Translations under genes and position numbers: made by a program
Assembly: GCA_937914895.1 (NCBI GenBank)
Contig: CALGIL010000156.1
Span: forward strand, 1 to 9,752
DNA: 9,752 nt
Direction: 5' to 3'
DNA from: an uncultured Angelakisella sp.
Lineage (GTDB): Bacteria; Bacillota; Clostridia; Oscillospirales; Ruminococcaceae
Notes under the pieces: generated by a model
What the model saw: the letters and a program-made list of their open reading frames with translations, nothing else
Told to the model about the DNA's origin: nothing
Database searches by the model: none
In this document: in pieces, positions 1 through 9,752 of the stretch
Numbering within the stretch: the first letter of the stretch is position 1
How the letters are laid out: each line of letters starts with the position of its first letter

Positions 1-679
1 CCCACTGGGCGTACAGGGGGCCATAGTAGGGGTCGGGCACCCGGGACAGCACAAATTCCTCCAGGGGTCGGGGCGTAAAGCCCAGGCGCTTGGCCAGGTT
101 TTGGTACACCGTCAGCTGCCCCAGGGAGGTCAGCTGGGGGGAGGTGCGGTAGTACAGATACTGGTCCCGGGCGTAGTACAGGGGCAGGTAGACGTCCGCC
201 ACGGTCATGCTCCCGGCCAGCTCGGCGGACAGGCTTTCCAGATAGGCCCGCTGGTTGTATAAAGGAGTGTTGGCGGGCAGGCGGTCCTGATAGATGGCGC
301 TGGCGGTGGGCACCACCATAAGGAAGGCGGGGGTGCCCCCCGTCTGGACAAAGTCCAAAATGGCCTGGGTATTGGCGGCCCCATAATCGGGCTGGGGCGG
401 AGCAAACTTTTCCACCAGGCCGTCCTCCGCCAGAAAAACCCCATCCATCTCCCGGTTGCCGCCCAGCATCCGCACCTCCAGGTACAGGTCCCGCATCTGG
501 GGGGCAAAGGGCATATGGTCCTTAAAAAACAGCTCCATGTTCTGGGCCAGGGCGGCGGGATGGTCCCAGTCCTGGCGCAGCAGGTCCGCCGCGGCGCCGG
601 GGGCCGCGGCAAAGGTGGCGGCCGCCGCCGTCAAAAACAGTGCCAAAAACACAAGGCCCAAAATTCGCTTTTGCTTCAT
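1..679 (-). CDS. DHHW-like exported protein, partial (C-terminus outside window), signature motif replaced
   Basis: The reading frame starts at ATG 679 and stays open for 226 codons to the window edge. An AGGAGG ribosome site (686-691) sits six bases upstream; the ATG at 685 is too close to it to be used. Residues 1-26 form a basic start plus hydrophobic stretch, a signal peptide or membrane anchor. The rest resembles DHHW/AlgJ-like extracytoplasmic partners of MBOAT acyltransferases: an FFKDHMPF block near 51-58, MDGVFLAEDG near 78-87, MVVPTASAIY near 121-130, and YYRT followed by TSLG near 176-187. In the family the bases of this last block encode T-D-H-H-W-T; here the aligned residues are T-S-P-Q-L-T (179-184), so the Asp/His catalytic set is absent. 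It follows the MBOAT gene by 51 bases, fitting a two-gene module. The family call is from motif pattern and gene order; the biochemical role is unknown. Confidence 0.75.
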   Translation of the reverse strand, partial: MKQKRILGLVFLALFLTAAAATFAAAPGAAADLLRQDWDHPAALAQNMELFFKDHMPFAPQMRDLYLEVRMLGGNREMDGVFLAEDGLVEKFAPPQPDYGAANTQAILDFVQTGGTPAFLMVVPTASAIYQDRLPANTPLYNQRAYLESLSAELAGSMTVADVYLPLYYARDQYLYYRTSPQLTSLGQLTVYQNLAKRLGFTPRPLEEFVLSRVPDPYYGPLYAQW

Positions 680-696
680 CCCCATCCTCCTTTCCT

Positions 697-731
697 GGGC
701 GGCGCCCCGCCAGGCATCCGCGGCGCCGCCC
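697..731 (-). repeat. Strong intercistronic hairpin between the MBOAT and DHHW-like genes
   Basis: Perfect 10-bp inverted repeat, GGGCGGCGCC at 697-706 against GGCGCCGCCC at 722-731, with a 15-base loop. It begins inside the MBOAT stop codon and ends just before the ribosome site of the next gene. No T-run follows on the minus strand, so it does not look like an intrinsic terminator. It could act as an mRNA stabiliser or set the relative expression of the two genes; that is inference. Confidence 0.7.
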
Positions 732-2092
732 TAGACCAAAAACGTCAGCACCAGCCCGGTCAGGGCCAGGTTGGCCCCCAGGGACACCGCCACCGAGGTT
801 TTGGCAAACCGCCGCTGGAACCGGTGCCCCAGGGAGGTGACGCCGCTGGTGCAGAAGAGGGCGCAGGCCGCCAGCAGCAGCCAGTTGGAGCCCAGCAGGT
901 ACAGGCAGTGCTCGTTGACAAAGGGGGCGTAGGCGGCACCGCTGAGGGCCTGGAGGAGCGGGACGGTGCGCAGCCCCAGCATGGTCTGCAAATAAAACCC
1001 CGCCTGGCTTAAGGAAAAGCTGCTGTACCAGACAAAGGAGAGAATGACCATGGTAAAGGTGTAGACATAGCGGAAAAAGAGGGGGATCTTCTGGAAGCCC
1101 TCCTCAAACAGGGTTTCCAGCACAATAAAGACCCCCAAAAAGGACCCCCACACCAGCAGGTTGAGGCGGATGCCGTACCACAGGCCCATAAGCATGGTGA
1201 TGAGCATGATGTTGAGGGTGGTGGACAGAGGTCCGTTGTCCTCGGCCCCCAGGGCCTGATAGATATATTTGCGGACAAAGCGGTTGGCCGAAATGTTAAA
1301 GCGGGAGAAGAAGTCGGTAACCGACTGGGCCTGCAGGGGGTAATGGAAGTTTTCCGGCAGATCCAGGCCGAAAATAGCCCCCACCCCCCGGGCCATATCG
1401 CTGAAGCCCGACAGGGTGTAGTAAGCGGAAAACACCGCGCAGACCACCAGCATCCACACCGACAGCACCGTCTTGTCCGCGGTGGGGATGGCCCGAAACT
1501 CCTCGCAGAGGGCCGTGACGCCGTCGGCCAGCAGCACCTTTTTGCCCAGGCCGTGGAGCAGCCACACCACCCCCTGACTGACCTTGGACATGGAGGGGCG
1601 AAAGCTTTTCAGCTGGTTGGAAAAATTTTGGTAGGAGATGATGGGCCCCACGTACAGCTTGCCGAAGAAGCAGCAGAACAGCCCGAATTCATAGAAGTTG
1701 GGGGCGGGCTGGGTCTCGCCGTTGTAAAGGTCCGCCACATACCCAAGGCTTGTAAAGCAGTAGACGATGACCCCCACCGGCATGGCGATGTACTCCAGCT
1801 GGCTGACCGAGGACAAGGCCACAAACAGCAGAATGTTTTTGGCGGCACAGACAAACAGCGCCGTTTTGGCGGCGGGGTGCCCCTTGCCGTACCTGTACAC
1901 CGGCTTGGACAGCAGGTAGTCCACAATGACGCTGGCCAGCATAATGGCAAGGCCCAAATAGGACAGGCTGGCCATAAAGTACAGGGAGATGACAAACAGG
2001 GCCAGCACCTTATACCGCCGGCCCACCGCGTAATACGCCAGGGCCGACAGGGGCAGCAGCACAAATAAAAAGCTGAGGCTGTACAGATGCAC
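731..2092 (-). CDS. MBOAT-fold polytopic membrane protein (AlgI/DltB-like), conserved histidines replaced
   Basis: A 453-residue, very hydrophobic protein with about ten or more membrane segments. The start is GTG 2092, supported by a GGAGG site (2102-2106) nine bases upstream that overlaps the end of rnmV. Family marks are a GP pair in YVGPIISY (147-154), the GFSDMARGVGAIFG block (229-242), PENFHYP (246-252) and the membrane segment around 300-325. Typical AlgI-type members move acyl groups across the membrane to extracellular polymers and read RRWHIS and LWHG at two conserved places. Here these read SRFNIS (N266) and LWYG (Y306), so both histidines, including the one regarded as catalytic, are missing. 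Acyltransferase activity is therefore doubtful although the fold and length look intact. It is followed by a DHHW-like gene, the usual exported partner type. Confidence 0.85.
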   Translation of the reverse strand: MHLYSLSFLFVLLPLSALAYYAVGRRYKVLALFVISLYFMASLSYLGLAIMLASVIVDYLLSKPVYRYGKGHPAAKTALFVCAAKNILLFVALSSVSQLEYIAMPVGVIVYCFTSLGYVADLYNGETQPAPNFYEFGLFCCFFGKLYVGPIISYQNFSNQLKSFRPSMSKVSQGVVWLLHGLGKKVLLADGVTALCEEFRAIPTADKTVLSVWMLVVCAVFSAYYTLSGFSDMARGVGAIFGLDLPENFHYPLQAQSVTDFFSRFNISANRFVRKYIYQALGAEDNGPLSTTLNIMLITMLMGLWYGIRLNLLVWGSFLGVFIVLETLFEEGFQKIPLFFRYVYTFTMVILSFVWYSSFSLSQAGFYLQTMLGLRTVPLLQALSGAAYAPFVNEHCLYLLGSNWLLLAACALFCTSGVTSLGHRFQRRFAKTSVAVSLGANLALTGLVLTFLV

Positions 2093-2098
2093 CTTGGG

Positions 2099-2695
2099 TC
2101 ACCTCCCCCGCAGCCGCGTCATTTCCGTTTCCAGCTGGGCCAGGGTCATCAGCCGGGACAGCACCCCGGGCATGGCGTTGGCGCTTAAAGCCCCGGGCAG
2201 GTCCAGTTCCTTCAGCAGCCGGCGGCGCAGCGCGGCGCTGTCCGGCCCGCCGGAAAGCCCCAGGCGGTACAGGTCCGCCTTGGTGATGGCCCCCGGCAGG
2301 GGCTCCGGCTCCTCACCCCCCGGGGTCACCCCCGCCCGCAGCAGCGCCCGGCGCAGGATGTCGGCGGGCATTCCCTCCACCCCCAGGGTCCCCTGGGCCG
2401 AGGGGCGGGGCTTGCGGGGCTCCTTGCCCAAGATCTCGGGGATGTAGACGTGGATGATCCGGTCCGGCGGCACCGCCCCGGCAATGTAATTCCGGATGAG
2501 GAACCCGGCGCGGTCCGAATCGGTGAGGACAATGACGCCGTCCCGCCGGGCCAGCCGGCGGATCATGTCCAGCTTTTCCTTATCCCGAAAAATATCAAAC
2601 CCGTCCGTGGTAATGATGGTGGCGTCCACCAGGGAGGCAAGCTTGGCCTTGTCATACCGCCCCTCCACAATGATGGGCTGGCGAATTTTCAGCAT
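2099..2695 (-). CDS. rnmV: Ribonuclease M5-like Toprim protein (5S rRNA maturation)
   Basis: 198 residues. The N-terminal half is a Toprim domain: an acidic residue in IIVEGRYD (E11) and the DSD pair in VLTDSDRAG (D59, D61) are the metal-binding positions. The block GKEPRK...GTLGVEGM (about 90-109) is typical of RNase M5. The remaining C-terminal part fits the DUF4093 region found in this family, and the length is close to the usual 180-190. RNase M5 trims the 5S rRNA precursor in low-GC and related Firmicutes. ATG 2695 is preceded by GGGAGGA (2701-2707). It lies 166 bases after holA, across the tandem repeat, and its end carries the ribosome site of the MBOAT gene. Confidence 0.88.
   Translation of the reverse strand: MLKIRQPIIVEGRYDKAKLASLVDATIITTDGFDIFRDKEKLDMIRRLARRDGVIVLTDSDRAGFLIRNYIAGAVPPDRIIHVYIPEILGKEPRKPRPSAQGTLGVEGMPADILRRALLRAGVTPGGEEPEPLPGAITKADLYRLGLSGGPDSAALRRRLLKELDLPGALSANAMPGVLSRLMTLAQLETEMTRLRGR
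2101..2109 (-). promoter_or_regulatory. Ribosome binding site deciding the GTG start of the MBOAT gene
   Basis: GGGGGAGGT on the minus strand overlaps the last codons and the stop of rnmV. Its GGAGG core lies nine bases before GTG 2092. No ATG with a comparable site exists near the hydrophobic N-terminus, so the GTG start is preferred. The overlap suggests translational coupling to rnmV. Confidence 0.7.
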
Positions 2696-2730
2696 GGGCT
2701 TCCTCCCGCAGTCAGTTTGGATGTGGACGG

Positions 2731-2880
2731 CAAAAACCTTCCGCCGTCATGGGCCGGCAAATCCCCGGCAGGGCTTTGCCCCATGGTCACTTTGGGCGGA
2801 GGCAGCAAAAACCTTCCGCCGCCATGGGCCGGCAAATCCCCGGCAGGGCTTTGCCCCATGGTCACTTTGGGCGGAGGCAG
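2731..2880 (-). repeat. 75-bp tandem duplication (two copies, one mismatch) spanning the end of holA
   Basis: Copy A is 2731-2805 and copy B is 2806-2880. They match at every base I checked except T2747 versus C2822, and a few bases of a third unit (CAAAA at 2881-2885) follow. Copy B contains the last codons and stop of holA, so the downstream copy A carries a non-coding duplicate of the holA tail. Each copy holds an imperfect hairpin (see separate entry). The spacer to rnmV is lengthened accordingly. Confidence 0.92.
2822..2861 (-). repeat. REP-like hairpin directly after the holA stop (second copy at 2747-2786)
   Basis: On the minus strand the base right after the holA TGA starts CCATGGG, which pairs with CCCATGG at the far end. 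Inside, GGCAAA pairs with TTTGCC, and CCC pairs with GGG around a TGCC loop. Flanking CCGCC/GGCGG can extend the stem. The tandem duplication gives a near-identical copy at 2747-2786. No T-run follows, so an mRNA 3'-end stabiliser or REP-like element is more likely than a terminator. Confidence 0.65.
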
Positions 2881-3902
2881 CAAAAGACGTCCACGACGGC
2901 GGCCTCCAGGGTGGTTCGCGGGTTGGCCCCGGTGCTCTTCATCCGGGAGTCGGCGTCGGCCAGAATCCCCAGGGCGGCCTCCAACTGGGCCAGGGTATAG
3001 CGCCGCTGGTGCTCCAGCCCCTTGGTGTACCGAAAGCCGGTGCCGCCATAGCCATAGGCCTTTTTGGCCTCGGCCTCGGCCACCCCGGCGCGCCGGGCCA
3101 CCGCCGCCCGGTACATATCCACAAAGGCCATGGATAAAATGGACAACACCGTCACCGGGGGCTCCCGCTGGAATAAAAGGCTGTCCACCGTCTCCAGAGC
3201 GCCGGAGAGGTCCCCCCGGACCACCTTGTCCGATAGGTCAAACACCCGGGCGTCGGCGGTGGGCTCCACCAGCTTTTCCACATCCTCCCGGGTGATGGCG
3301 CGGCCCGCCCCATAGGCGCACAGCTTGCCCATCTCGCTTTGGATACGGCTGGGGTCCAGGGCGCAGTAATCCGCCAGCAAACCCGCGGCCCCGTCGTCTA
3401 TGGCGCAGCCCCCCGCTTTGGCCAGCTGCCCGATGATGCGCAGGGTGCCGGCGCGGCCCTGACGGGGAAAGGCGCAGACGCCCCCCGCCTTGTCGCAGAC
3501 CGCGGCCAGCTTGCTGCCCCGGCCCTTTTTCTTCAGGGCAAGGGGCTGGGTGCGCACCGTGATGATCAGGGTGGTGTCGGGGGACAGGTCCTCCAGCAGC
3601 TGCCACAGCTTGTCCGCCTGCACCGCCCCCAGGGCGTCCACCGCCAGGTCGTCCAGCAGCACGCACCGCCGGGCCGCCAAAAAGGGCATGGACCACACCG
3701 CCTGGGCCAGGGCGTCCAGGTCCAGGCCGCTCCTGCCGTCAAAGACGGAGTAGTTGGCCTCGGGAAAGGCGTCCAGGGCCTGCTCCGCCAGCCATTTGGC
3801 GGCGGCCTCCACCCGGGGGGTATCCTCGCCGTGAAGGAGGTACACCGGGAGCAACTGTTCCTTTGCCTGCTGCCGCAGCGCGGCCGCGTCCCGCAGCACC
3901 AT
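2862..3902 (-). CDS. holA: DNA polymerase III delta subunit (clamp loader)
   Basis: 346 residues, the normal length for HolA. The N-terminus has the family start VYLLHGEDTPRVEAA (about 20-34), followed by the AAA+-like domain with WSMPFLAARRCVLLDDL and the region TTLIITVRTQPL. The middle shows DPSRIQSEMGKLCAY and ITREDVEKLV, and the C-terminal helical domain includes the RRYTLAQLEAAL and TTLEAAVVDVF helices. The delta subunit opens the sliding clamp during clamp loading. ATG 3902 lies three bases after the comEC stop, with its GGGGGG ribosome site inside the comEC tail, the common Firmicutes comEC-holA pairing. The 3' end lies inside the 75-bp duplicated unit, but the reading frame is not disturbed. 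Confidence 0.93.
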   Translation of the reverse strand: MVLRDAAALRQQAKEQLLPVYLLHGEDTPRVEAAAKWLAEQALDAFPEANYSVFDGRSGLDLDALAQAVWSMPFLAARRCVLLDDLAVDALGAVQADKLWQLLEDLSPDTTLIITVRTQPLALKKKGRGSKLAAVCDKAGGVCAFPRQGRAGTLRIIGQLAKAGGCAIDDGAAGLLADYCALDPSRIQSEMGKLCAYGAGRAITREDVEKLVEPTADARVFDLSDKVVRGDLSGALETVDSLLFQREPPVTVLSILSMAFVDMYRAAVARRAGVAEAEAKKAYGYGGTGFRYTKGLEHQRRYTLAQLEAALGILADADSRMKSTGANPRTTLEAAVVDVFCCLRPK

Positions 3903-3905
3903 GGC

Positions 3906-5972
3906 CTATCCCCCCTTCAGCACCGCCACGCTGTCCCCGGTCCAAAGGCGCAGGATGTGCGCCCGGCGGCCGGGGGAGTACATATTTCCCGCCAGGTCCA
4001 CAAGCAGGGTCAGGTCCGGCGGGAGGTCGGCTTCTGTTATTATACCATAACCCGCCCAACATTTCAGCACCTTTTCCCGCCCCGCGTCCAGCAGGGTCTG
4101 GCCGTCCCCCGGGGCGGACAACAGCGCCCCGGGCCACACCTCCACCGGGGTGGCGGACAGGGGCAGCACCTCCACCCCGTCTAGGGGCCGGGGCAGCCCC
4201 TCCCGTACGGCGGCGGGGGCGGCCAGCAGCACCCTGGGCCCAAAGGTCAGCGCCGCCCTCAGGTCCCCTTGGGGGGTGGCGTCCCAGGGCCGGGCCAGCA
4301 CCCGCAGCTCCACGTCGGACAGGCCCGCCCGGAGCAAAAGCTCCTCCGTCCTATCGCTGCTATACTGGTCCTCCCCGCCGTACAGCAGCACGGCCATGGA
4401 CCCCCTGCGCACCGCCACGGTGCCCCCGGGGGCGGCGGTGACGATGATTTTATCCCGGGTATACAGGGCCCCGCCCAGGCCCAGCCCCAGGCAGAGGGCC
4501 AGGGACACGCCCAGCACCCGGCCCAGGCGCCGGCCCTCCAGGCGCAGCAGCACGCAGGCGGCAACGGCCCCCGCCATGCCCAGCACCGCCCCCCACTGGT
4601 GGGGCAGCTGCAGGGGCAGAACGGCAAAGGGCAGCCCCGCAAAAAACCGGCAGATGGCCAAAATCCCCTGGCACAGCCAGGAGGCCCCGTCCAGCAGCAG
4701 CAGGGCCGGGGCGGCAGGGCCCGCCAGCCAGAGGCAGAGGGCCGCCAATGCCCCCAGCAGCAGGGCCGGCCAAACCAGCACCGAGACGGCCATGTTGGCG
4801 GCCACACCGTACACCGGCAGGTACCCCGTCTCCAGCAAAAACACCGGCGCCAGCCCCACCTGGGCGGACAGGGGGACGGCCAGGGCGGCGCAGAGATCCC
4901 GGACCCATCCGTCCCGGCGGCCAAAGCGGCCCTCCCACCAGGTGACGCACCCGTCGGTCAGGGGCCCCGCCAGGGCCGCCACCCCCAGGGTGGCGCAAAA
5001 GGACATACGGAACCCCGCGGTATCCAGGGCGGGCGGACACAGGACCACCAGGACACAGGCCGCCGCCCCCAGGGAGGTAAGGCTGTCCGACCGCCGGCCA
5101 ATGGCGCGGCCCAGCAGCCACAACAGGGTCATCACCGCCGCCCGCAGCACCGAGGTGCGAAAGCCCGCCATGGCGCACAGCAGCAGCACACAGGCCGCGG
5201 AGGTGGCCAGGGTGGTCCAGCGCCCCAGCCCCAGGCGGCCGCAGACCCACAGCACCCAGCCCACCGCAATGGACAGGTGCAGCCCGGACACCGACAAAAG
5301 ATGGGCCGTGCCGGCGCGCTCCATAGCACGCCGGGCGCTGTCCTCCAGGCGGGACTGCTCCGAAAACAGCAGCCCCGCCAGCACCTGGGTGCCCGGGGCG
5401 GGGTGGGCGTCCAGCAGCTCCCCGGCCAGCCGGCCGCGCAGGCGGGCCGCCCGCCACAGCAGCCCCCGGCCAGGCTGGGTAAGGCGCAGCCCTGTGGACC
5501 GGGCCGTCAGGGTGACGCCCCCGGACAAAAAGGACCGGCCGTCGGCCCGGGCACCGGTGATCCGGGCCTCCCCGGCAATCCAGTCCCCCGCCTCCAGCCC
5601 GTCCTCGTCATAGCTGGTCATCCAGATGTCGGCCCTGCCAAGCTGGGGGCTGTCCGCCCGCACCAGGGCAAGGGCGCTGTCGTAGGCGCTTGTTTCGGCC
5701 ACATATCCGGTAAAGGAAATGTCCGTGCCCTTATACGCCGCGGCATGGGCCAGGCGGGCGTCAAAGACCCCCAGCACCAAAACGGCGGACAAAAACGCGG
5801 CGCAGACACAGCCCAGCAGGGCGTCCCGCCGGCGCTTTTCCCACCCGGGAAGCAGCATGGCCAGAAACACCCCGCCTGGGACCGCGGCCAGGGCCAGCCA
5901 CAGGCCCCACCGGGCCAGGGCGGCCATGCCGGCCATCAGCAGCAGCGCAAAGGTAAAAAGGGGTCGCTTCAT
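3906..5972 (-). CDS. comEC: ComEC/Rec2-family DNA uptake channel with degenerate metallo-beta-lactamase-like domain
   Basis: 688 residues from ATG 5972. Residues 1-70 hold N-terminal membrane segments, about 80-160 an OB-like soluble part, and about 190-500 the competence domain with HLLSVSGLHLSI (224-235) and FRTSVLRAAVM (271-281), both hallmark blocks. ComEC forms the membrane channel for single-stranded DNA during transformation. The C-terminal region (about 505-688) corresponds to the beta-lactamase-like domain, which usually carries FLDVGQGD and an HxHxDH motif. Here the matching places read VTAAPGGTVAVRR and LARPWDAT, so no metal-binding motif is visible. The domain is also shorter than usual. 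The gene ends three bases before holA. Competence genes elsewhere cannot be judged from this window. Confidence 0.9.
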   Translation of the reverse strand: MKRPLFTFALLLMAGMAALARWGLWLALAAVPGGVFLAMLLPGWEKRRRDALLGCVCAAFLSAVLVLGVFDARLAHAAAYKGTDISFTGYVAETSAYDSALALVRADSPQLGRADIWMTSYDEDGLEAGDWIAGEARITGARADGRSFLSGGVTLTARSTGLRLTQPGRGLLWRAARLRGRLAGELLDAHPAPGTQVLAGLLFSEQSRLEDSARRAMERAGTAHLLSVSGLHLSIAVGWVLWVCGRLGLGRWTTLATSAACVLLLCAMAGFRTSVLRAAVMTLLWLLGRAIGRRSDSLTSLGAAACVLVVLCPPALDTAGFRMSFCATLGVAALAGPLTDGCVTWWEGRFGRRDGWVRDLCAALAVPLSAQVGLAPVFLLETGYLPVYGVAANMAVSVLVWPALLLGALAALCLWLAGPAAPALLLLDGASWLCQGILAICRFFAGLPFAVLPLQLPHQWGAVLGMAGAVAACVLLRLEGRRLGRVLGVSLALCLGLGLGGALYTRDKIIVTAAPGGTVAVRRGSMAVLLYGGEDQYSSDRTEELLLRAGLSDVELRVLARPWDATPQGDLRAALTFGPRVLLAAPAAVREGLPRPLDGVEVLPLSATPVEVWPGALLSAPGDGQTLLDAGREKVLKCWAGYGIITEADLPPDLTLLVDLAGNMYSPGRRAHILRLWTGDSVAVLKGG

Positions 5973-5980
5973 CGCTGTCA

Positions 5981-5986
5981 CCACCC
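5981..5986 (-). promoter_or_regulatory. Ribosome binding site deciding the comEC start
   Basis: GGGTGG on the minus strand lies eight bases before ATG 5972. An alternative in-frame GTG at 5984 would add four residues but has no ribosome site upstream, so ATG 5972 is chosen. The site is modest compared with the GGAGG sites of neighbouring genes. Confidence 0.6.
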
Positions 5987-5996
5987 GGTTTTACAG

Positions 5997-6020
5997 GGGG
6001 CGGGCACAAGCCCCCGCCCC
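5997..6020 (-). repeat. GC hairpin in the comEC leader
   Basis: GGGGCGGG and CCCGCCCC (5997-6004 and 6013-6020) form an 8-bp stem with an 8-base loop, ending about ten bases before the comEC ribosome site. No T-run follows. It could hold down comEC translation or be a simple spacer element. Confidence 0.55.
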
Positions 6021-6079
6021 TAAGCCCAAAGGCCCGCCCAGGGGGACCCCCGGCAGGCCCGCGAAATGGGTGCCGCGCT

Positions 6080-6122
6080 TTGCCCCCGCCAAGGGGGCGG
6101 CGTCTGTCCCGCTTTGGGCGGG
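6080..6122 (-). repeat. Two small hairpins after the HIT gene stop
   Basis: Immediately after the HIT-family stop (6123-6125) the minus strand reads CCCGC-CCAAA-GCGGG (6108-6122). A second stem of GCCCCC/GGGGGC follows within about 6080-6097. Neither is followed by T residues. With the comEC-leader hairpin they fill most of the 149-base gap to comEC. No gene or promoter was seen in this gap. Confidence 0.45.
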
Positions 6123-6464
6123 TCAGCCCGGGGGCCACCCCAGGGCCCTGCCCCCCAGCACATGGAAGTGCAGGTGCCGCACGCTTTGGCCCCCGTCCTG
6201 CCCCACGTTGGTCACCACCCGAAAGCCGCCGGACACCCCCTGCCCCCGCATCAGGCCGGGGATGACCTCAAAGATATGGGCCACAAGGCCGCTGTTGTCC
6301 CCGGTGACGGCGTCGGCGCCGTCCACATGGACCTTGGGGATGACCAGCAGGTGGACGGGCGCCTGGGGGTCAAGGTCCCGAAAGGCCACGCAAACATCAT
6401 CCTCGTACACCCGGTCGGAGGGGATCTCCCCGGCGGCAATTTTGCAAAAAATACAGTCGGACAT
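6123..6464 (-). CDS. HIT-family (histidine triad) nucleotide-binding protein, Hint-like
   Basis: 113 residues, the usual size of bacterial Hint/PKCI-type proteins. The N-terminus DCIFCKIAAGEIPS carries a C4-x-x-C7 pair, followed by EDDVCVAFRDLDPQAPVH (21-38) and LVIPKVH (40-46). The catalytic triad H-x-H-x-H is HLHFH at 97-101, followed by VLGG. Such proteins hydrolyse nucleoside phosphoramidates and aminoacyl-adenylates, which makes the place directly after an aminoacyl-tRNA synthetase gene suggestive; that link is inference. ATG 6464 is preceded by a strong GGAGG (6472-6476) at seven bases. The 85-base gap to alaS shows no convincing terminator, so co-transcription is likely. Confidence 0.93.
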   Translation of the reverse strand: MSDCIFCKIAAGEIPSDRVYEDDVCVAFRDLDPQAPVHLLVIPKVHVDGADAVTGDNSGLVAHIFEVIPGLMRGQGVSGGFRVVTNVGQDGGQSVRHLHFHVLGGRALGWPPG

Positions 6465-6549
6465 GGGACTTCCTCCTTTTTTTGTTTTGGGCGGTGCGCA
6501 AGGCCCCGCCGCCTGACGGTTTATCGGCTGCCCTTTGGGCACGGGCGCC

Positions 6550-9752
<3,203 letters not shown>

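Noticed and set aside
2689..2883. Small minus-strand frame encoding a duplicated 25-residue unit
   Set aside because: The repeat comes from the 75-bp DNA duplication, the frame overlaps holA out of phase and the rnmV start, and it has no ATG with a ribosome site.
2731..2885. CRISPR-like array
   Set aside because: Only two units that are directly adjacent with no spacers; it is a plain tandem duplication.
4150..6023. Long plus-strand open frames opposite comEC
   Set aside because: Low-complexity Arg/Pro/Gln-rich translations, as expected from the reverse of a GC-rich membrane protein gene.
6465..6549. Terminator between alaS and the HIT gene
   Set aside because: A weak GGCGG/CCGCC pairing exists but it is followed by A residues, not T, on the transcribed sense strand.

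Overview
The window looks like a piece of a high-GC member of the Clostridia, probably Oscillospirales. Three things point there: strongly GC-biased codons, a classic Firmicutes T-box leader with a consensus sigma-A promoter, and an RNase M5-type Toprim protein with a C-terminal DUF4093-like region. The family-level assignment is an inference. Every supported gene lies on the minus strand, so transcription runs from the right end (9752) to the left end (1).

In transcription order, an AT-richer upstream stretch (9588-9752) carries a large inverted repeat at the window edge. It is followed by a TTGACA-17-TATAAT promoter, an alanine-type T-box with terminator, and alaS (alanyl-tRNA synthetase). 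The alaS reading frame is broken by a 28-base inverted copy of its own upstream sequence, giving a 91-base hairpin at 8730-8820. Next come a HIT-family protein (6123-6464), comEC (3906-5972), holA (2862-3902), a 75-bp tandem duplication, rnmV (2099-2695), an MBOAT-fold membrane protein (731-2092) and the first 226 codons of a DHHW-like exported protein (1-679). Gene spacings are short. comEC/holA and rnmV/MBOAT are separated by only a few bases, and the three larger gaps hold GC-rich hairpins but no convincing terminator. The set may therefore be one long transcript starting at the T-box.

The first five genes are housekeeping: tRNA charging, nucleotide hydrolysis, DNA uptake, DNA polymerase clamp loading and 5S rRNA maturation. 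The last two resemble the paired membrane O-acyltransferase and exported partner used to acylate surface polymers, but both lack the signature catalytic residues of their families.

The points most worth a second look are: (1) the fold-back insertion that frameshifts essential alaS; (2) a second fold-back of the same architecture at the window end; (3) co-degeneration of the MBOAT/DHHW pair; (4) a ComEC whose beta-lactamase-like domain has no metal-binding histidine motif; and (5) the 75-bp duplication that copies the end of holA together with a hairpin.
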